Notes: generated by a model from the letters alone, not told the origin. 64,000 nucleotides of DNA from Alisma plantago-aquatica (GCA_963693085.1 OY856410.1:1329461804-1329525803); one strand, 5' to 3'; positions 12,216 through 25,093 are shown, counted from the first letter of the stretch. Translations and numbers: made by a program.

Positions 12216-13040
12216 TCAATATAATAATATAGAAAATTCATATTTTACCACTTCATTCAAGAAATTTTGAGTCAAAATATGTCATTACCAAGACCTTATC
12301 ACCCTAATAGAATGGTAAATGTTCCTTTATCAAAGATACTTTTTAAATACAAACTTCTTGATGGATTCATGTATCAAAAATATTTATTTGATGAAGTCAA
12401 AAAAGGTGGAGTAGTATGGCAAGATTGACATTTTTCTCAGTGTATCACAAGATGGTGTTCACCCAATATCTTGATACATAGGAAGATGAAACCAAGGGCT
12501 ATAACAACCTATAATGGAGAATTTCAAGGGAAAGATAGAGACATTCAAATATATACTTCTCTCCATGGTTGGTTGACTGTATCTAGATTTATTGATCTTG
12601 TACCCATACAAACTATTTGGAATTATTTTCTTTCCCCTATCAACATGAGTTATTGCACACAATGGAAGGTTCATGTTAGATTTGATGGAGTACAAAATGT
12701 CCAAACTATTCACTATTACATGGTATCTTCAGATAGTTTGCTCCCTAGAGATACAAAACATTAATTTTCAATCCCACATTATGAAAAAAAAGTGTTCCTT
12801 GCAAGTTAATATCACTTGGATGGTTTGTAGGATCTAAAATTTTTGGACTTGGTCAGATCCCTCACTGCCATTTTTACTTTCCCTTTAGCCCAGTCAAAGA
12901 ATGTGTAGCAAAATAATAACCGACTATAATCTAAAATCACTTATTAGTCATATTCTACCTCTCCTCCCAACTTAGTCCAGGCACCCTATGAATATTTGCT
13001 TATATTGTTTCTATAAAAGTTCCTAAAATAATGGGGCTAA
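12216..13040. other. AT-rich stretch, nothing identified
   Basis: A 97-residue plus-strand frame at 12471-12764 has no recognisable domain. No repeats of note. Confidence 0.5.
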
Positions 13041-13576
13041 TGTAACTACCTCACTTTTCAACAACATCAAGTTAAGGAAATCCTTATAGTTGAGACCCAT
13101 TACCTAAAAATTTCCAAAGTATCCAAATTTTACCAAACAACAAATAATAGCAAATAATTTCCATTAATTCAAAATATTATTTATAAGATGTTCTACTAGA
13201 ACTTACATAATTTTCCATCATCCAAATTGTACATATGAGAACTATATGAGAAGAAGTATCTATCTAATCCTCCTTATAAGTTAAATTAAAGTAATTTTCA
13301 TTTTTCCATCATATCTTGATATCATCTTATCTAGAATGTATCTAAAATTCCATGAAAAAACACATGGTTAGTATAACGAGTTATACTATTATGTGAGGGA
13401 AATAAAATATTAGCATCTAAGTGTAACAACATATTCAACCATAGAAACAATTATGATTAAAAAGTTGAACATGCATTTTCTTTCTAACTTCTGAACTTAA
13501 TCTTTGTATTACACTCCCTCTCTAGAGTACTCATGTGGGGATAACCTCTCTCTAGGGTTTAGTTTTTGCAGTGGAC

Positions 13577-13740
13577 ACATCATACATAGGCCTTCCTTTC
13601 TTGGCTTGATCACCAGTCACCATAGTAACATTTCATACATAGGCCTTCCTCTCTTGGCCTGATGTGATCTTCTTTTGTGGGCCAAATCAACTATCACCAC
13701 AATGACATTTCACATACAGGCCTTCCTTTCTTGGCCATAG
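13577..13740. repeat. Tandem repeat with short hairpins in LTR D
   Basis: Three units share CATA(C)AGGCCTTCCTTTCTTGGC-like cores. Each can fold as AGGCC/GGCCT (perfect at 13641-13660, one wobble pair at 13588-13607, GGCC only at 13719-13736) around a 10-nt pyrimidine loop. The spacing from the LTR 3' edge (about 540-700 bp) equals that of the arrays in LTRs A and B, but the stems do not covary here. Confidence 0.6.
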
Positions 13741-13902
13741 GTTATTTTCTTAACCCGACCTGATCGCTCGTCCCCATAGTGACATTTCTTACATCCCACA
13801 TGTATCACTTAAATATATTGGAGATAGTTGAGCTAGTTATAGCTATATAATGCGACATCCATAATGATTTTATAGATTTTCACTATGGAAAACCTAATTA
13901 TA

Positions 13903-13933
<31 letters not shown>
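13903..13933. repeat. (ATC)n microsatellite
   Basis: About ten CAT/ATC trinucleotide units inside LTR D. Confidence 0.95.
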
Positions 13934-14988
13934 TTAGGGTCTCATTATAATCAAAATATCATATTATTATGAAAGTCAAATGATTATGATGTTTTCAACA
14001 CTTTGATCACCAATTCAAGTATTATTTAACACTTAGTGAAGTATTAGCCCTTTTTTTGAACTATGATGAGAATTTTGCATTGAATCTATTTTATTTGTAT
14101 TCCTTTAGGCCTAGTTTGGCCGCTAACTTGTTAAATCCTAGTAGTTTGATAGCTGGCATAAGTGTTTTAAGGTGTTGCGGGAGGCTAGCTGCATAGAATT
14201 TGCTGACTACACTATTAATCTGTAGGGAAGAAAGGCAAAATCTGACAGAATTTGTTGGCATTCTCAATAGTTCCGGTACTGACGTGACTCAAAAAAACTG
14301 TCAGTAACCATTGCACCAATTTTGGAACGATAGTTACTAGTTATGCATATAACATGACGGACTATCAGTTACTATACTAATTACTGGGATTTATGAAGTT
14401 GGTGGACAAAGTGGGCCTTAATTGTTTTGATTAAAATTCATATATAATCCATCATGATATGATCATACTATCAACTTCTACAATTAATTCAAGATAACTT
14501 TATTTTTTACCAATCAAAATTGACACCTCAACGTATGAGTTATCTATGCAATTAATTTAAGATAACCCTATTTCCTAGGCCATAGATCTCAGTCTTGGGT
14601 CCACTTAGAAGATGACTTGGATCCGACCAGTCCTCACATCTCACCTAATGTAGAAAGGTAGTCTGCCTCACTATTTCATCAGAGAAATATGACTCATGAT
14701 CCTATAGTGTGGTGGCCATCCCACAGTCCAAATCTTCTTATGGGGATGCTAGAGAAAGAGGGATGTCCTCTTGCATTCTACCAAGGATGATAAATCAAAG
14801 GCGGGGATTGTTTGTTTGCACCCTTATGTTTGTCGCTCAGGTCAGCACTATTGTTGTCCTTCATGCACAAAAAAATGAGGAAGAAGATGGGATCGATGGG
14901 GAAGGTAGACTAGGGCACCGGAGCCCATGGAGGGGAACTAGGGTTTTGGGTTCATTGCCCCTCCTTATTTGTAGGTCTTCAATCTCCT

Positions 14989-14995
14989 TATATAG
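14989..14995 (-). promoter_or_regulatory. TATA box of LTR D
   Basis: The minus strand reads CCTATATAAGGAG. Its position, about 980 bp from the LTR 5' end, matches the TATA boxes of B (about 840 bp) and C (about 1 kb). Confidence 0.55.
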
Positions 14996-15975
14996 GTAGA
15001 AGGACTAGGATCGATCCAATGATGCACTGAGAAGGAAACCAAAATTGGGTGTTTCCGGTATTGAGGGAAAGAGAAGATTTTTCCCAATAGAAATAACTTT
15101 TCTTTTGAAATAAACCTTCATTTTTTGAAACAATTATATCTCTTATAAACAACTCCTTTTCTCATGAAAACTATCTAAAACCTTTTATTTCACATTACCC
15201 TTTTCATGAAAAAATTTCGGATCCAGTAAAAATAGTTGCTAACTCCAAACTTGTATTTTTAATAAATTTTAAATAATTACATATTTAATTGTCTATACCA
15301 CAATACATCTTAGAATATTCTAGGTTTTATTATATGGTCTTGTATTTGGATTATCATAATTCTAAAATTAACTTATGTATTTATCATGGGCTCACAAACC
15401 CCTTTTCTTATTTTGCATCATAGGGGCATATGTGTGAACTTTTGATTATAGGAACTTAAATAAATCATGCATCTCTCTGACATCTTTACTCCAATTGATC
15501 TTAAATTTAAAGAAAATTATATAAAAGATTAAATCTTACAATATTTTTCTTACATATTAAGAATTTTATTTATCTGATCCATTTAAGTCATTTAATTACT
15601 TTTTTTCACATCCTAACTTGGCAAACTATCCTATTTGGTACATATTTTTTTTGAGTTCAAGTTAGGATGTAAATTAATCTTATTAGTTTCCTTCAACTTA
15701 TATTTCGAGAAATTTCTCGACAATTTCTTATTTAATCACATTGTCCTTTACTTCTAGAAATCCCTTTATTATTGAATTCTCTATTCTTTCTTAAGCCAAA
15801 ATTTATCAATGGATTATTCAAAATAGTAAAAAACACAAATTTCATTTCTTACAGAGAATTTGTATTTTCAAACTATAACATTCAAATAATATATATAAAT
15901 ACCAAACTTTTTAATGTCCTTAACAATTCATTATTTACATTCAAATAAATAAATACAAAAATTTAGGTTATAACA

Positions 15976-16345
15976 TCCATTCCCACTTATTGAATTTTTT
16001 TCCTCAAATTTGGACTCATAATCCAAAAGATGGTTATGAGACAATTATATCGCATTTTAGTTACCCAAAATTTATTAGAGCCATTATCTTGTATTTATAC
16101 ATGAATTCCTTCTATTTCATTAACTTGTGCCACAAAGAACTATTTGCAAGGAAACTAGTTTCTTGAGCCTTTCTTAGACCATGGGTTGCACCCATGCCAC
16201 AAGGTGGATAACTTTATTATTATAATTTAGGATTTTGTTTATCAAACCATATCTTATATTCATACATTCATAATTTATCAAATTTGAGGATCTAACATTC
16301 ATCCATAGTTAATAGAAATTTTGTCCTCAAAATTCAAACCAAATT
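15976..16345 (-). other. PPT remnant of D and a second LTR terminus
   Basis: Directly after LTR D lies a PPT-like pyrimidine tract. At about 16275-16345 the same arrangement recurs: TTTGAGGATCTAACA, then TTCATCC..., then AATTTTGTCCTCAAAATTC, again resembling the LTR/PPT junction of element B. A second LTR end (only its first 200-300 bp) therefore follows D. It may be a tandem insertion or a rearrangement. Confidence 0.45.
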
Positions 16346-19300
16346 AGATTACGGTGAAAGATAACTATTTATTTCAAAACATAGGGGTATAGACTGTTCT
16401 CAGATATCTTTATCTAGATCATTACAACTTATATTGATCTATAAAATTCTCACCTTACTATGGTATGTATTCTATTTCAATTTCAGGGTACATCCACAAC
16501 TAAGGTATGTATTCTATTTCAATTTTAGGGTACATCCACAACCCTATCTATTGTGTTCTTTTATCACTCAATGATTACTTTGTAATCCCACCTTCACTTT
16601 GTATTTACGTTTTCATTTTTTCTTTCAATTTCACTTGGTGACTACCTCTTCACCAAGGTTTCCAAATCTATTATTCACTATTTTCATAAGGGTGAGGTAA
16701 CACCTCAAACCCTAGGTTATGTCATTAAATCTCAACTTAGCCATTCATTGTCATATCATTTCTTTTTATATCATATCATGTGCCCATTTGATCTCTCACA
16801 ATCATAACAATATGAAATGTATATTTGGATATAGTCCAAATACAAATTTCATCCCATTCCTACGGCAGAATGGTGTATTCACACATTATCTTTTATTTTC
16901 AAATTTAGGTTGAACCATTCTCAACATTACTCCAAACAATACATGCATTTTAATTCCCAATATTTATGTATTTCATGAAGTCAAAATCCTTTTTCACTCT
17001 TGACTGCATTACTCCTTTTATGACTTCTTGTATCTTCAACATTTACACCTCATGTTTCAATAGTCTTAGTCATTCATCATGGTTTCTAGGGGTACAAGTA
17101 CTTTTTGAGTGATCTCATCCTTATGCATCTAGGAAGTGCCTCTCACATTTACACCTTGGGCCACATGAACTCATGAAGGTGGCCAATATCTTGACCCATG
17201 GACCTCAGAAAAACATAGTTGTTACCTCCCAACCCGAAGGTTTCATGCATTCACGACACAATCCCCATTTTACTCTCATTGGTCTTATATACATGTCATC
17301 CTCCCTACCTTACCTTAGAATTGACTTAGGGCTCTACCCTTCACAAGGGCTTTATTGATATTTCATAACTTTATTCTCTTTCATTACAAATTTTACTTGA
17401 TGTTTCTCTATCCAAGTACATCAGATCCTTTAAAATTCTTTCACCCAAATTTCCCTCATCTCTTAGAGCACACATAGTTTACTTTATGTCCCTTTATTGG
17501 GCTCATGGTGACCTTTCAATCTGAGCTTTGTCCCACACTATCAGTCACTTCCATAGTGGCATTTTCCTCATGTTCCTAAGAGATGGCTTACATGGTTCCA
17601 AAGAATCATACTCAATGTATGTGCTTTCATGCTTTTTACACTTAATATTTTGAGTTTTAAGTGGCATTCAATGTTACCTCAATTTTTAAACCAGTTTGTG
17701 AATTCATCCTTCCAGAGTAGGTCCTATCTCAGGACAAGAAAAACTAATACTTGATAATATCAAGGATCATGAAAGCATACTTGAACCAAAAATCTATAGC
17801 ACTACATCAGAACATGTCTTTTAGGTGTATTTTCCATTATATCATTCATCCATTTTCTAATTGAGAGTTATATCATTATACCAAGTGATCAAACACCCAA
17901 GAGTTGGATCACTATCAAGTTCTTTCTACTAAGGTTGGAAGTGTTTGGATCCAATATATCATGTTTCGTGTGCTCAGAGATATAGGAATGACTATTTTAC
18001 CTTTCATATGCCAACTACATTGTCCAATCTGTACCATAAGGTACGCCAAAAGAGGTAAAGCATACTTTGAAGAAGACAAATTTATTTACCACATGTCCCA
18101 CTTGTAAAATGCAACCATGTTCAATATTTATCATGAACATTATCTCATTTTCATCTCATCATAATAAGTTTCATTGTTTTAAAATAATGGTCCATTCCGA
18201 GGTTAGTTTGATACTGCATATCATTTTATTTCATGCATATAGCAAACCAATTGTAGATCAGGAACATAATAACCCATTTCTAAGCTTTCCTTTGAATCAT
18301 ACACATACATCGCGTCATGAGGTTGGACTAGTTTCATATGTATATATGATAGTATGGTGGTTCGAAGCTAACATGTATGGATACCTCATCAAAGATATAT
18401 CAAAGTCCACATGGGGTTTTCTTTAACCCAATAACTCAGGAAGGTACCATGCTTAATTCCTATGATCTCACTCAACTCTAAGACAATCATATGCACTAGA
18501 TTCCTATTCTCTCTTTGGTCCATGATTCTAGGTCAATCTTATTATCATCATTCACTAAACCTAGTCACTCCAGCACAAACCATACAAAAACCTGATATGG
18601 AACCCACTTCATAGGTCTTTACTAATAAAATATTCTTACCCAACTTACTCTTACTCAAAATCAAGACCTAGAGTCCTAGCGAGGAGCCACCAACCTAATA
18701 ATGAGGCTTTACTGCTACTCCCTTCCTTCTTTCGGGTCTTTGGGGCTCTCTCTCCCACACCTGGATGGTAGGTATCCGCAACATATACATATATAAGTAA
18801 GTACCCTCTTTCTTACTTCTAGGATTTGATTCTTTCAAGGACATGTAGGGTACAACAAGCCCTTCAGAACCATGCATAAGGCAACTCAACTCATTCCTCA
18901 GGAGTACTCTAGTTTAGCATATTACAATGAATATTTCTCCTAATCTCTCATATCCTAATGTTTAGATCTTTGACCTTCTCCTTCTAGGTCCCTCTCTCTC
19001 TAGATTTAACCCTATATCTAGTCCTAATACTATAGGTCCCCCTTTGTATAAGAGATTGAGACTCCTACAGATTCACATCTTATCTTCATTTAGCTTATCT
19101 TGTCTCAAATAAGCACATACACCTATATTACCAAAACATATGTCAAAATATCAAAACTATAGTCAAAATTGTATGTTCGACTGAGGGCATCCTCATTATG
19201 TAAATCATCCATTCCATCTACTATGTATTCCAATCAAGGCTTTAGTCATCTGGTCTAAAACTAATTCATCTAATGCCCTTCACTTTTACTCAGTGCACAA

Positions 19301-19691
19301 CTATTTCCTATATGCATTTGTATGGGAACAACCTTCCTATTAGGGTGCCTATAGGAAGGAGCTTAAATTTTTTTTAGCCATGACCTGACCTTCCTGGTTA
19401 GAGTATTAGCTTCCCCCATGGATCTTTTCACCACTCTAAGGTTGACATTCCCCAGGTCGCGGCACCAACACTAAACTTGCACTAAGGGTTTCATATTTTT
19501 TTCCTTAGTATTTATCCACTTATTTCCCATGTTTCACATGTATATTCGAACCCTTCACTTGTATCATGCATTCATACTCCATGTACTTTCCTGCATGGGT
19601 ATGGTAGGATATCCCAACTCATTGAGTTTTCTGTCTTCTCTCTATCCATTGCTTAGGGTTTATCGGGGAAGGATTTTTGGTTAGGGTTAGA
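16346..19691. other. AT-rich stretch, possible decayed retroelement interior
   Basis: No gag-pol motif survives that I can recognise. There is a 42-bp tandem duplication at 16460-16542 (unit begins GGTATGTATTCTATTTC). The position after an LTR/PPT junction suggests old element interior, but I cannot show it. Confidence 0.4.
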
Positions 19692-19710
19692 GACCATAAC
19701 ACCTCAGGGT

Positions 19711-19797
19711 TAGAAACTAATGTTTAAAATTACCCATGAAATACAAATTTTCAGGGAAAAAATTGCCTCCAAAATTTTTAGTCTGGCATCAATTTTA
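19711..19797 (+). repeat. Left inverted end of the 19.7-27 kb CACTA element
   Basis: By eye it matches the reverse complement of 26955-27040: roughly 53 of 62 positions in the core block, continuing outward through TAGAAACTAATG versus TAGAAATTGACA. Confidence 0.75.
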
Positions 19798-20853
19798 TTA
19801 TAACTAATGACACATGCTTTGCACCAAGTCCCCACAGAAAAATTTATCCCCTCATTATTCATCAGATCTAACAACTAATTGACAACCAATCCCTATTGGA
19901 GAGACAAGTTTTTTTGGGGGATGGGTCTATAATATCATTTTTGTAGACGAAACTGACAATTAGGTGTTTACCTGCCTTGTCCTCGCAAAAATATCCCCCC
20001 ACATTTTCTATTAGTCATTGGCTCTTAAAAACTAGCCAATGACTATAACCCTAACCTGAGGGCAAATTTATTTGCTTAGATTTTTACTTAGTCATCATTT
20101 TTTGCAAAGGTAACCAACCACTATTAGTCATCATTTTTTGCAGAGGTAATCGATCACTATTGCTCTTCGTCTGTGTCTATTTTTTTGGTTTAGTAGTTAT
20201 TCGTCTGTTTTTCTCTAGAAACTAATGACCAAAACCTTATTTGTCAATATTTTGTACAATCGACGACTATGTCCCACTTAAGACCTAAAAAATTTCTCCC
20301 TCTTCACCCACATTCTCTGATTCATTCATTCCCTCACCTATCTCTGGAAATTATAGTTTTGCCACCACCTCCATTGTTTTTCCGTCGATGTTCACTCACC
20401 ACTGCAACCACTGTAGGAGTTGTTGGAGCTCTCCGCCGCTGCTGCTACTAGAGCTCACCACAACCATTGTTGGAGCTAGACACCATCATCACCATCACCA
20501 TCATCTCCTATTTGGTCGTTGTCTCCTATTCAATGTCATCTAAGAAAGTAAGTGTCCTACCCTGCCTAAGAAGTTATGTGCCCTACCTTTCCCAAAAGTC
20601 TTAATATTGCATCCACTTGACATCAACCCTCAACCTAATCTCTAAAACCTATAGATTTATACCACTAAATGCCACAAATCTTGACCCTTGCCTAAAAGGT
20701 TGTAATATTGCATCCATTTCACTTCTTTGATTTATATGGCATCAAAATGTATGAATATGACTTGTTTCTTAGTGTAAATGACAACAATTTCTATATTTTG
20801 CTATTTTGTCTTCTTAATATTGCATCCATTTCTCTATTTTTCTTTAAAAAAAT

Positions 20854-21071
20854 TGTATTATCCATATTAACCAGAAACCTAAATGCATAGGAATAGATAT
20901 ACATGTCTTCATGAATTTAATATGGATTTGGAATAATCATAAGAAAACTAATATAAAAAATGTGTATTATCCATATTAACTACAAACCTAAATGCATAGG
21001 AATAGATATACATGTCTTCATGAATTTAATATGGATTTGGAATAATCATATTAAAACTAATATAAGAGGGA
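20854..21071. repeat. 109-bp tandem duplication
   Basis: Two adjacent copies of a unit starting TGTATTATCCATATTAAC differ at only a few positions. It lies in the 5' noncoding part of the CACTA element. Confidence 0.9.
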
Positions 21072-21589
21072 AACAATAATATAAGAAGGTTGTTCTTATA
21101 AATATACAAATATATGAGTTTTATTAACACAAATTTAGATTATAAACCATGGGGTAGAACAATTGATGATATACCCTATTATAGTTCATTTAAATCATAC
21201 TTGTGTTATGGAACATAATCAAGAATGAGTTGAAGTAAATGATGTTCCATAAAACGTAGGATATGAATGATTAAACTATAATCATTGGTATAGGAATGAC
21301 AATATCTATACATTTCTAACATTGGTCAAGAAATCGTCTGAGATTTACTCATTAGGAGTAAATATTGGATAATACCCAGTTTGGGACTATTCTTGAACAC
21401 TTAATTTCACTTAGGATGTAAGTGTATAATGTATATTTAGTTTTCAAGATGTTTCATCAACACTTCCCCTTTTGTTCTCTATGTACATATGTTTGTACTT
21501 GAAGAACTGTGGGGAAATGTTATTGAAATTTTATTGAAATCTTAATACATACATTATACATTTACTAGTGAGATTAGGTGTTCAAGAAT

Positions 21590-21764
21590 GGGATAGGTGG
21601 TACTCACATTAATTCTTAAACGCTAAACCAAATCATTAAACCCTAAACCCTAATATTTATACCCTTATTCCTAAATCTAAAACAATAAACCCTAATCTAT
21701 CTTAAATCCATAACTTAATCTGTGAACTCTAAACCCTAATACTTGTTTTCTCTTTGATCATAAG
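21590..21764. other. CCCTAAA-like short repeats
   Basis: Two adjacent telomere-type units (AAACCCTAAACCCTAA near 21637) and several scattered AAACCCTAAT motifs precede the transposase exon. They are too short and degenerate to be a true interstitial telomere. ACCCTAA-like motifs are also common in plant promoters. Confidence 0.5.
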
Positions 21765-21918
21765 ATGGATAGATCATGGATGTCTATTCCAAATGGATAC
21801 ACCATAGAGTTTATTGTTGGTCTTGTTCAATTTATAACATTTGCGGAGGAAAATAGGAAACAACACGGAGATAGGTTCTATTGTCCATGTAGGCATTGTG
21901 GTAACATCTTGAAAGTCA
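21765..21918 (+). pseudogene. CACTA transposase N-terminal domain (truncated)
   Basis: The frame opens MDRSWMSIPNGYTIEFIVGL, then has QFITFAEEN and CPCRHCGN. This is the transposase-associated domain (Transpos_assoc) found at the N-terminus of plant En/Spm TNP2-type transposases: MDRSWM start, hydrophobic G...F..FA core and a C.C..C zinc-binding cluster. The frame is cut after about 50 residues by sequence beginning CACTAC at 21919, so the catalytic DDE region is lost. It supports CACTA identity and plus orientation for the surrounding element. Confidence 0.85.
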
Positions 21919-22107
21919 CACTACGGCAAACATACTCATTAGCGGCCTTTCAGAAAAGCCAATAAAAAAAGTCAGTAAACATGTTTAGCGGCATTTGTTG
22001 ACATTTAAAAAAATGCCTCTTGCGCCAATGCCACTAGGAAGATAGTGGCTTAAGTTGTAAAAGCCACTAAAGGTTTGTCTTTAGTGGCTTCGAATAAATG
22101 CCACACA
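21919..22107. mobile_element. Second CACTA-type end inside the larger element
   Basis: It starts CACTACGGCAAACATAC directly within the transposase exon. It continues with repeats such as TTAGCGGCATTTG, AAATGCC, GCCACTAAAGG and TTTAGTGGCTTCG in both orientations, which is typical subterminal structure of CACTA elements. It runs straight into copia sequence at about 22108. The matching 3' end was not found. Confidence 0.6.
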
Positions 22108-22547
22108 CCTATGGATTGTATTCTCATAGGTCCAAACAAATCCATATATATAAGTTCAAGAGGTTTGGAAGTACTAAGGATTTGTTTTTCTTTAAAGGAA
22201 GTTTTATCTTGTTTTCCTAAGGTGCAAGGTTCACAATTTTTAGGGGTTTCAAATGATATTTTAGGTAAACCATGAATAAGATCATGTTTAATTAATTTCT
22301 TAATAACATTAGTGCTAGCATGTCCTAATCTTCTATGCCCAACATTTTGATCATCATTTGCAATAAGACATTTTCCAATAATTGATTTCATAGAGTTATT
22401 TCCAAGACTATAAAGATTTCCTACACTTTTTCCATCATATACTACATTATCAGTGTCTTCTTCAAGCAGTTTGCAACAAGTTTTGATAAAGAACCCATCA
22501 TACCTACTATCACATAATTGAGTGACACTTAGCAGGTTATGGTGCAA
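22050..22547 (-). pseudogene. copia pre-integrase domain, chimeric end
   Basis: The 165-residue frame begins HHNLLSVTQLCDSRYDG and has HRRLGHASTNVIKKL, GLPKISFE, CEPCTLGKQDKTSFK and MDLFGP. This is the GAG_PRE_INTEGRASE zinc-binding region and the start of the integrase core. After about residue 147 (GVWHLFEATKD...) it leaves copia similarity and reads through CACTA subterminal DNA, so its C-terminus is an artefact of the junction. The protease region upstream (about 22640-22740) is in the same general orientation but holds stops. Confidence 0.85.
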
Positions 22548-24710
22548 TCCATCTACTAATAATACATTTCTAATTGTAAGATTAGTTCCAATATTACCTA
22601 TTAAAGTGATTGTACCTTTTCCATTGTCTCAAAATATGACTAATCCTCCCTTTTTCTTTTCTACTGTTTTGAAGGCATGGTTGTTTCGGGTCATATGTTT
22701 GGAACATCCACTATCAACTACTCAATCCTGCAATAAAAGATTTTTGGTACCCAAGTGGAGTCCATGATGGTTAGAGTAAATATGCATATAATTTGTATTT
22801 ATAGAGCCATACATTTTCTATAGTGATGATTCTAAAAGATATGCAAATGAATATCAAATTAGTGTTGTGATAAGACAAACAATTTATCACATTAAGTATG
22901 GGTCAGATCTCAACATGTTCCTTTAATTCTAAGTTGGGTTTTTAGGAACCCAAACTATGCCGATTGTTCCCTTCGTCCTATATTCAGATTCAATAGAGTA
23001 ATGATGAAGGTGTTGGAAATAATGAAATGATGTACACGATATTTCATTTCTCTTTTCTACAATATTACTTTTAGGAACATATATAGTTCTAGTCTTTGGA
23101 GCATAATTCCTTTTTGTTCTAGGCATATGTGAGTTTGGATTCTTAGGCACATATCCTAAACCTCTTCTTTCAATTTTCTTGGAAGTATTTACTAAGATAT
23201 TACCAAGATTCCTATTTCCTTGCAGTAATCTAGAAAACTCATTTTTTCAAGTCAACATTTTCAACAATCTTCATATTTAGATCTAAGTTCAACATAGAAA
23301 TATCTGAATGTAAAGCATATTTTTTTATTACTAAAGAGTCATATTCTACATGATTGCACAAAAAAAGGCTAAGTTTGATAATCATTAAGTTTAGAAAGCA
23401 TGTCAACTTTTTCTTGAGATAACAAACTATTGTTATTTTCAAGAGTAAGCAATCTAGTCTTACAACTCTCAACACATTCTTATAAAGAATTTTTTTAGTA
23501 CCTTAAATTACCATTTTCAGAACTAAGATTATCCAAATCAATATAAAATTCATCAATAATTTTTGAAAGTTTCTACTTTTTCTTCTTGAAATCAATATAC
23601 TTAACATGTATTTCTTCATGACTATTCACTAATTCATCCTTAGATAATTCAAAAATATCTACCTCATTAGTTTCTTCTTCATCTTCCTTTGCCATATGAC
23701 ATTCTGTATCTTCTTCTTCACTACTCCCATTTTCATCGCTTGACTGGTCCCAAGAAGCTTTGTAGGATTTTTCTCCCTTGGACTTCTTATTTGATGAGGG
23801 TCTCTTCTTCTTGAGTTTTGGAGACTCAGTATTTAGGTGGCCCTTCTTTACGCATTCAAAACACCTGGAAGAATAAATACATTTGTATTTCTTACCATTT
23901 AAAATTAAAGCATCTTCCACATTTTTGTTGGTTGTGTTGCTATTTTCTTGAGTGACTTTTGATGATGACATGGAGGTGGCTTTGAGATCAATGTTCTTTT
24001 TCTCCTTTTGTTGTTCAGCCTCGATCTTTTCTTCTTCTTCTAAAGTCACTTCATGTGTCACTAGATTTCCAGTAAGTTTCTCCATTTTGAGTTTTTTAAG
24101 ATCATTGGCTTCTTTGATAGCAGTGACCTTGAATTTATACTTTATGGGCAATGATCTAAGTATCTTTGATACTTGATCTTATTCACTTATGTTCCTTTCC
24201 AAGGCACTTAGGTTGTTTACAATGTTAGGAAATATAGCATACATCTCTACAATATTTTCATTAGGTTGCATATTAAATAATTCAAATTTGTGTTTTAGCA
24301 TACCAATCTCAACATTTTTCACTTGTGTGGTACCCTCATTGGTGATGGAGAGCTTGTTCCATATTTCATAAGAAGTATCACAAGTGGATATAAAATTAAA
24401 TTCACTAGCAGATAATGAACAATACAGTATGCTTATAGCCTTTGTTTTTAATGTAGCTTGTTTTACTTTTTTTGCATCCCATTATTCTAGTTCAGTCATT
24501 GGAAGCGTGTAAGATTCAAAAATCATTTTCCATAAATCAAAGCTCAATCCTTGGAAATATAATTGCATACTCCTCTTCCATTAAGTATAGTTTGTTCCAT
24601 CAAACACGAGTGGTTTGTTCACATGTGTGCCTTTCACATTTAGGTTGCCAAGTATGCCCTCCCCCATTCTTCAAGACATGTGACAGCTCCTTGAAGACCT
24701 TCTCTAATGT
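22108..24710 (-). mobile_element. Ty1/copia retrotransposon remnant, minus strand
   Basis: Minus-strand translation gives, in order, a UBN2-type gag, a degenerate CCHC knuckle, the copia protease (DSGCSKHMT near 22700) and the GAG_PRE_INTEGRASE domain up to the MDLFGP motif at the start of integrase. There the sequence stops at the CACTA end. Integrase, reverse transcriptase and both LTRs are missing. Stops occur in gag and protease. Confidence 0.88.
23573..24710 (-). pseudogene. copia gag (decayed)
   Basis: The protein shows FDGTNYT*WK near 24600, YEIWNKLSITNEG, MLKHKFELFNMQPNE and ILRSLPIKYKFKVTAIKEA, all hallmarks of the UBN2 gag family. A knuckle follows with CFECVKKGHLNTESP, in which the last Cys of the CCHC set is replaced by Ser. 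At least three stop codons interrupt the frame, including one just after ERNISE (near 24181). The C-terminal 100 residues are rich in E, K and S, as is usual for this gag. Confidence 0.88.
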
Positions 24711-25093
24711 TAAATGAAAGATCGGCCATGGAAGAGCACCACCAAACCTCTTATTTTATGGACATGTCGACGGATGATGAAAAGAACCACCAAACCTATT
24801 CTTTTATAGAGTCACCGAGAGCCGAGGAAGAGCACCACCACACCTCATCTTTTATGGATGAACTGAGGAATAGGAAGAGAACCACCACACCTCTTCTTTT
24901 AAAGATGCACCGTGGGCCAAGGAAGAGAACCACAACTTGTGGAAGTCAACCAATTGCAATCTCAAGTTACAAAAATAAGAGTGGAAGAAGAACTCCACCA
25001 AGTATGCTCTGCAATGTCCTTATGAATCAAGCTAATGGACCATTACCACATGAATATGTATTAAGGTTGAAGAATGCTGGTAGGCTAATATAA
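24707..25093 (+). CDS. Hypothetical frame with 16-residue tandem repeats
   Basis: The frame has a 48-nt repeat: EEHHQTSYFMDMSTDD, EKNHQTYSFIESPRAE, EEHHHTSSFMDELRN, then two more units shifted by one base, so the printed frame changes to KRTTTP... Read in the shifted frame these units again give EENHHTSSF and EENHN. A one-base deletion in unit three thus explains the change and implies the repeat was once coding. No known family is recognised. It lies in the plus-oriented CACTA element beside the copia remnant, so it could be an exon of a second CACTA gene, but that is a guess. Confidence 0.35.
   Translation: MLNERSAMEEHHQTSYFMDMSTDDEKNHQTYSFIESPRAEEEHHHTSSFMDELRNRKRTTTPLLLKMHRGPRKRTTTCGSQPIAISSYKNKSGRRTPPSMLCNVLMNQANGPLPHEYVLRLKNAGRLI

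Larger units (their letters stand above)
13041..15975 (-). repeat. Gypsy LTR D, minus orientation
   Basis: The left edge TGTAACTACCTCACTTTTC parallels the start of LTR B (TGTTACGACCCCACCTTTC). The right edge ...AGGTTATAACA is followed by TCCATTCCCACTTATT..AATTTTTTTCCTC, which parallels the end of LTR B plus its PPT. The length of 2935 bp agrees with LTR B (2782 bp). A TATA box on the minus strand at 14989-14995 puts U3 at about 1 kb, again as in B. No gag-pol is attached. A 13-bp perfect inverted repeat (ACATCCTAACTTG/CAAGTTAGGATGT, about 15606-15676) lies in U3. Confidence 0.65.

Noticed and set aside
20269..20530. Host gene start (Pro/Ser-rich frame before CAT repeats)
   Set aside because: Short and without a domain; it lies in the 5' part of a CACTA element, where untranslated leader is expected.
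21630..21742. Interstitial telomere
   Set aside because: Only two adjacent CCCTAAA units; the rest are scattered and degenerate.
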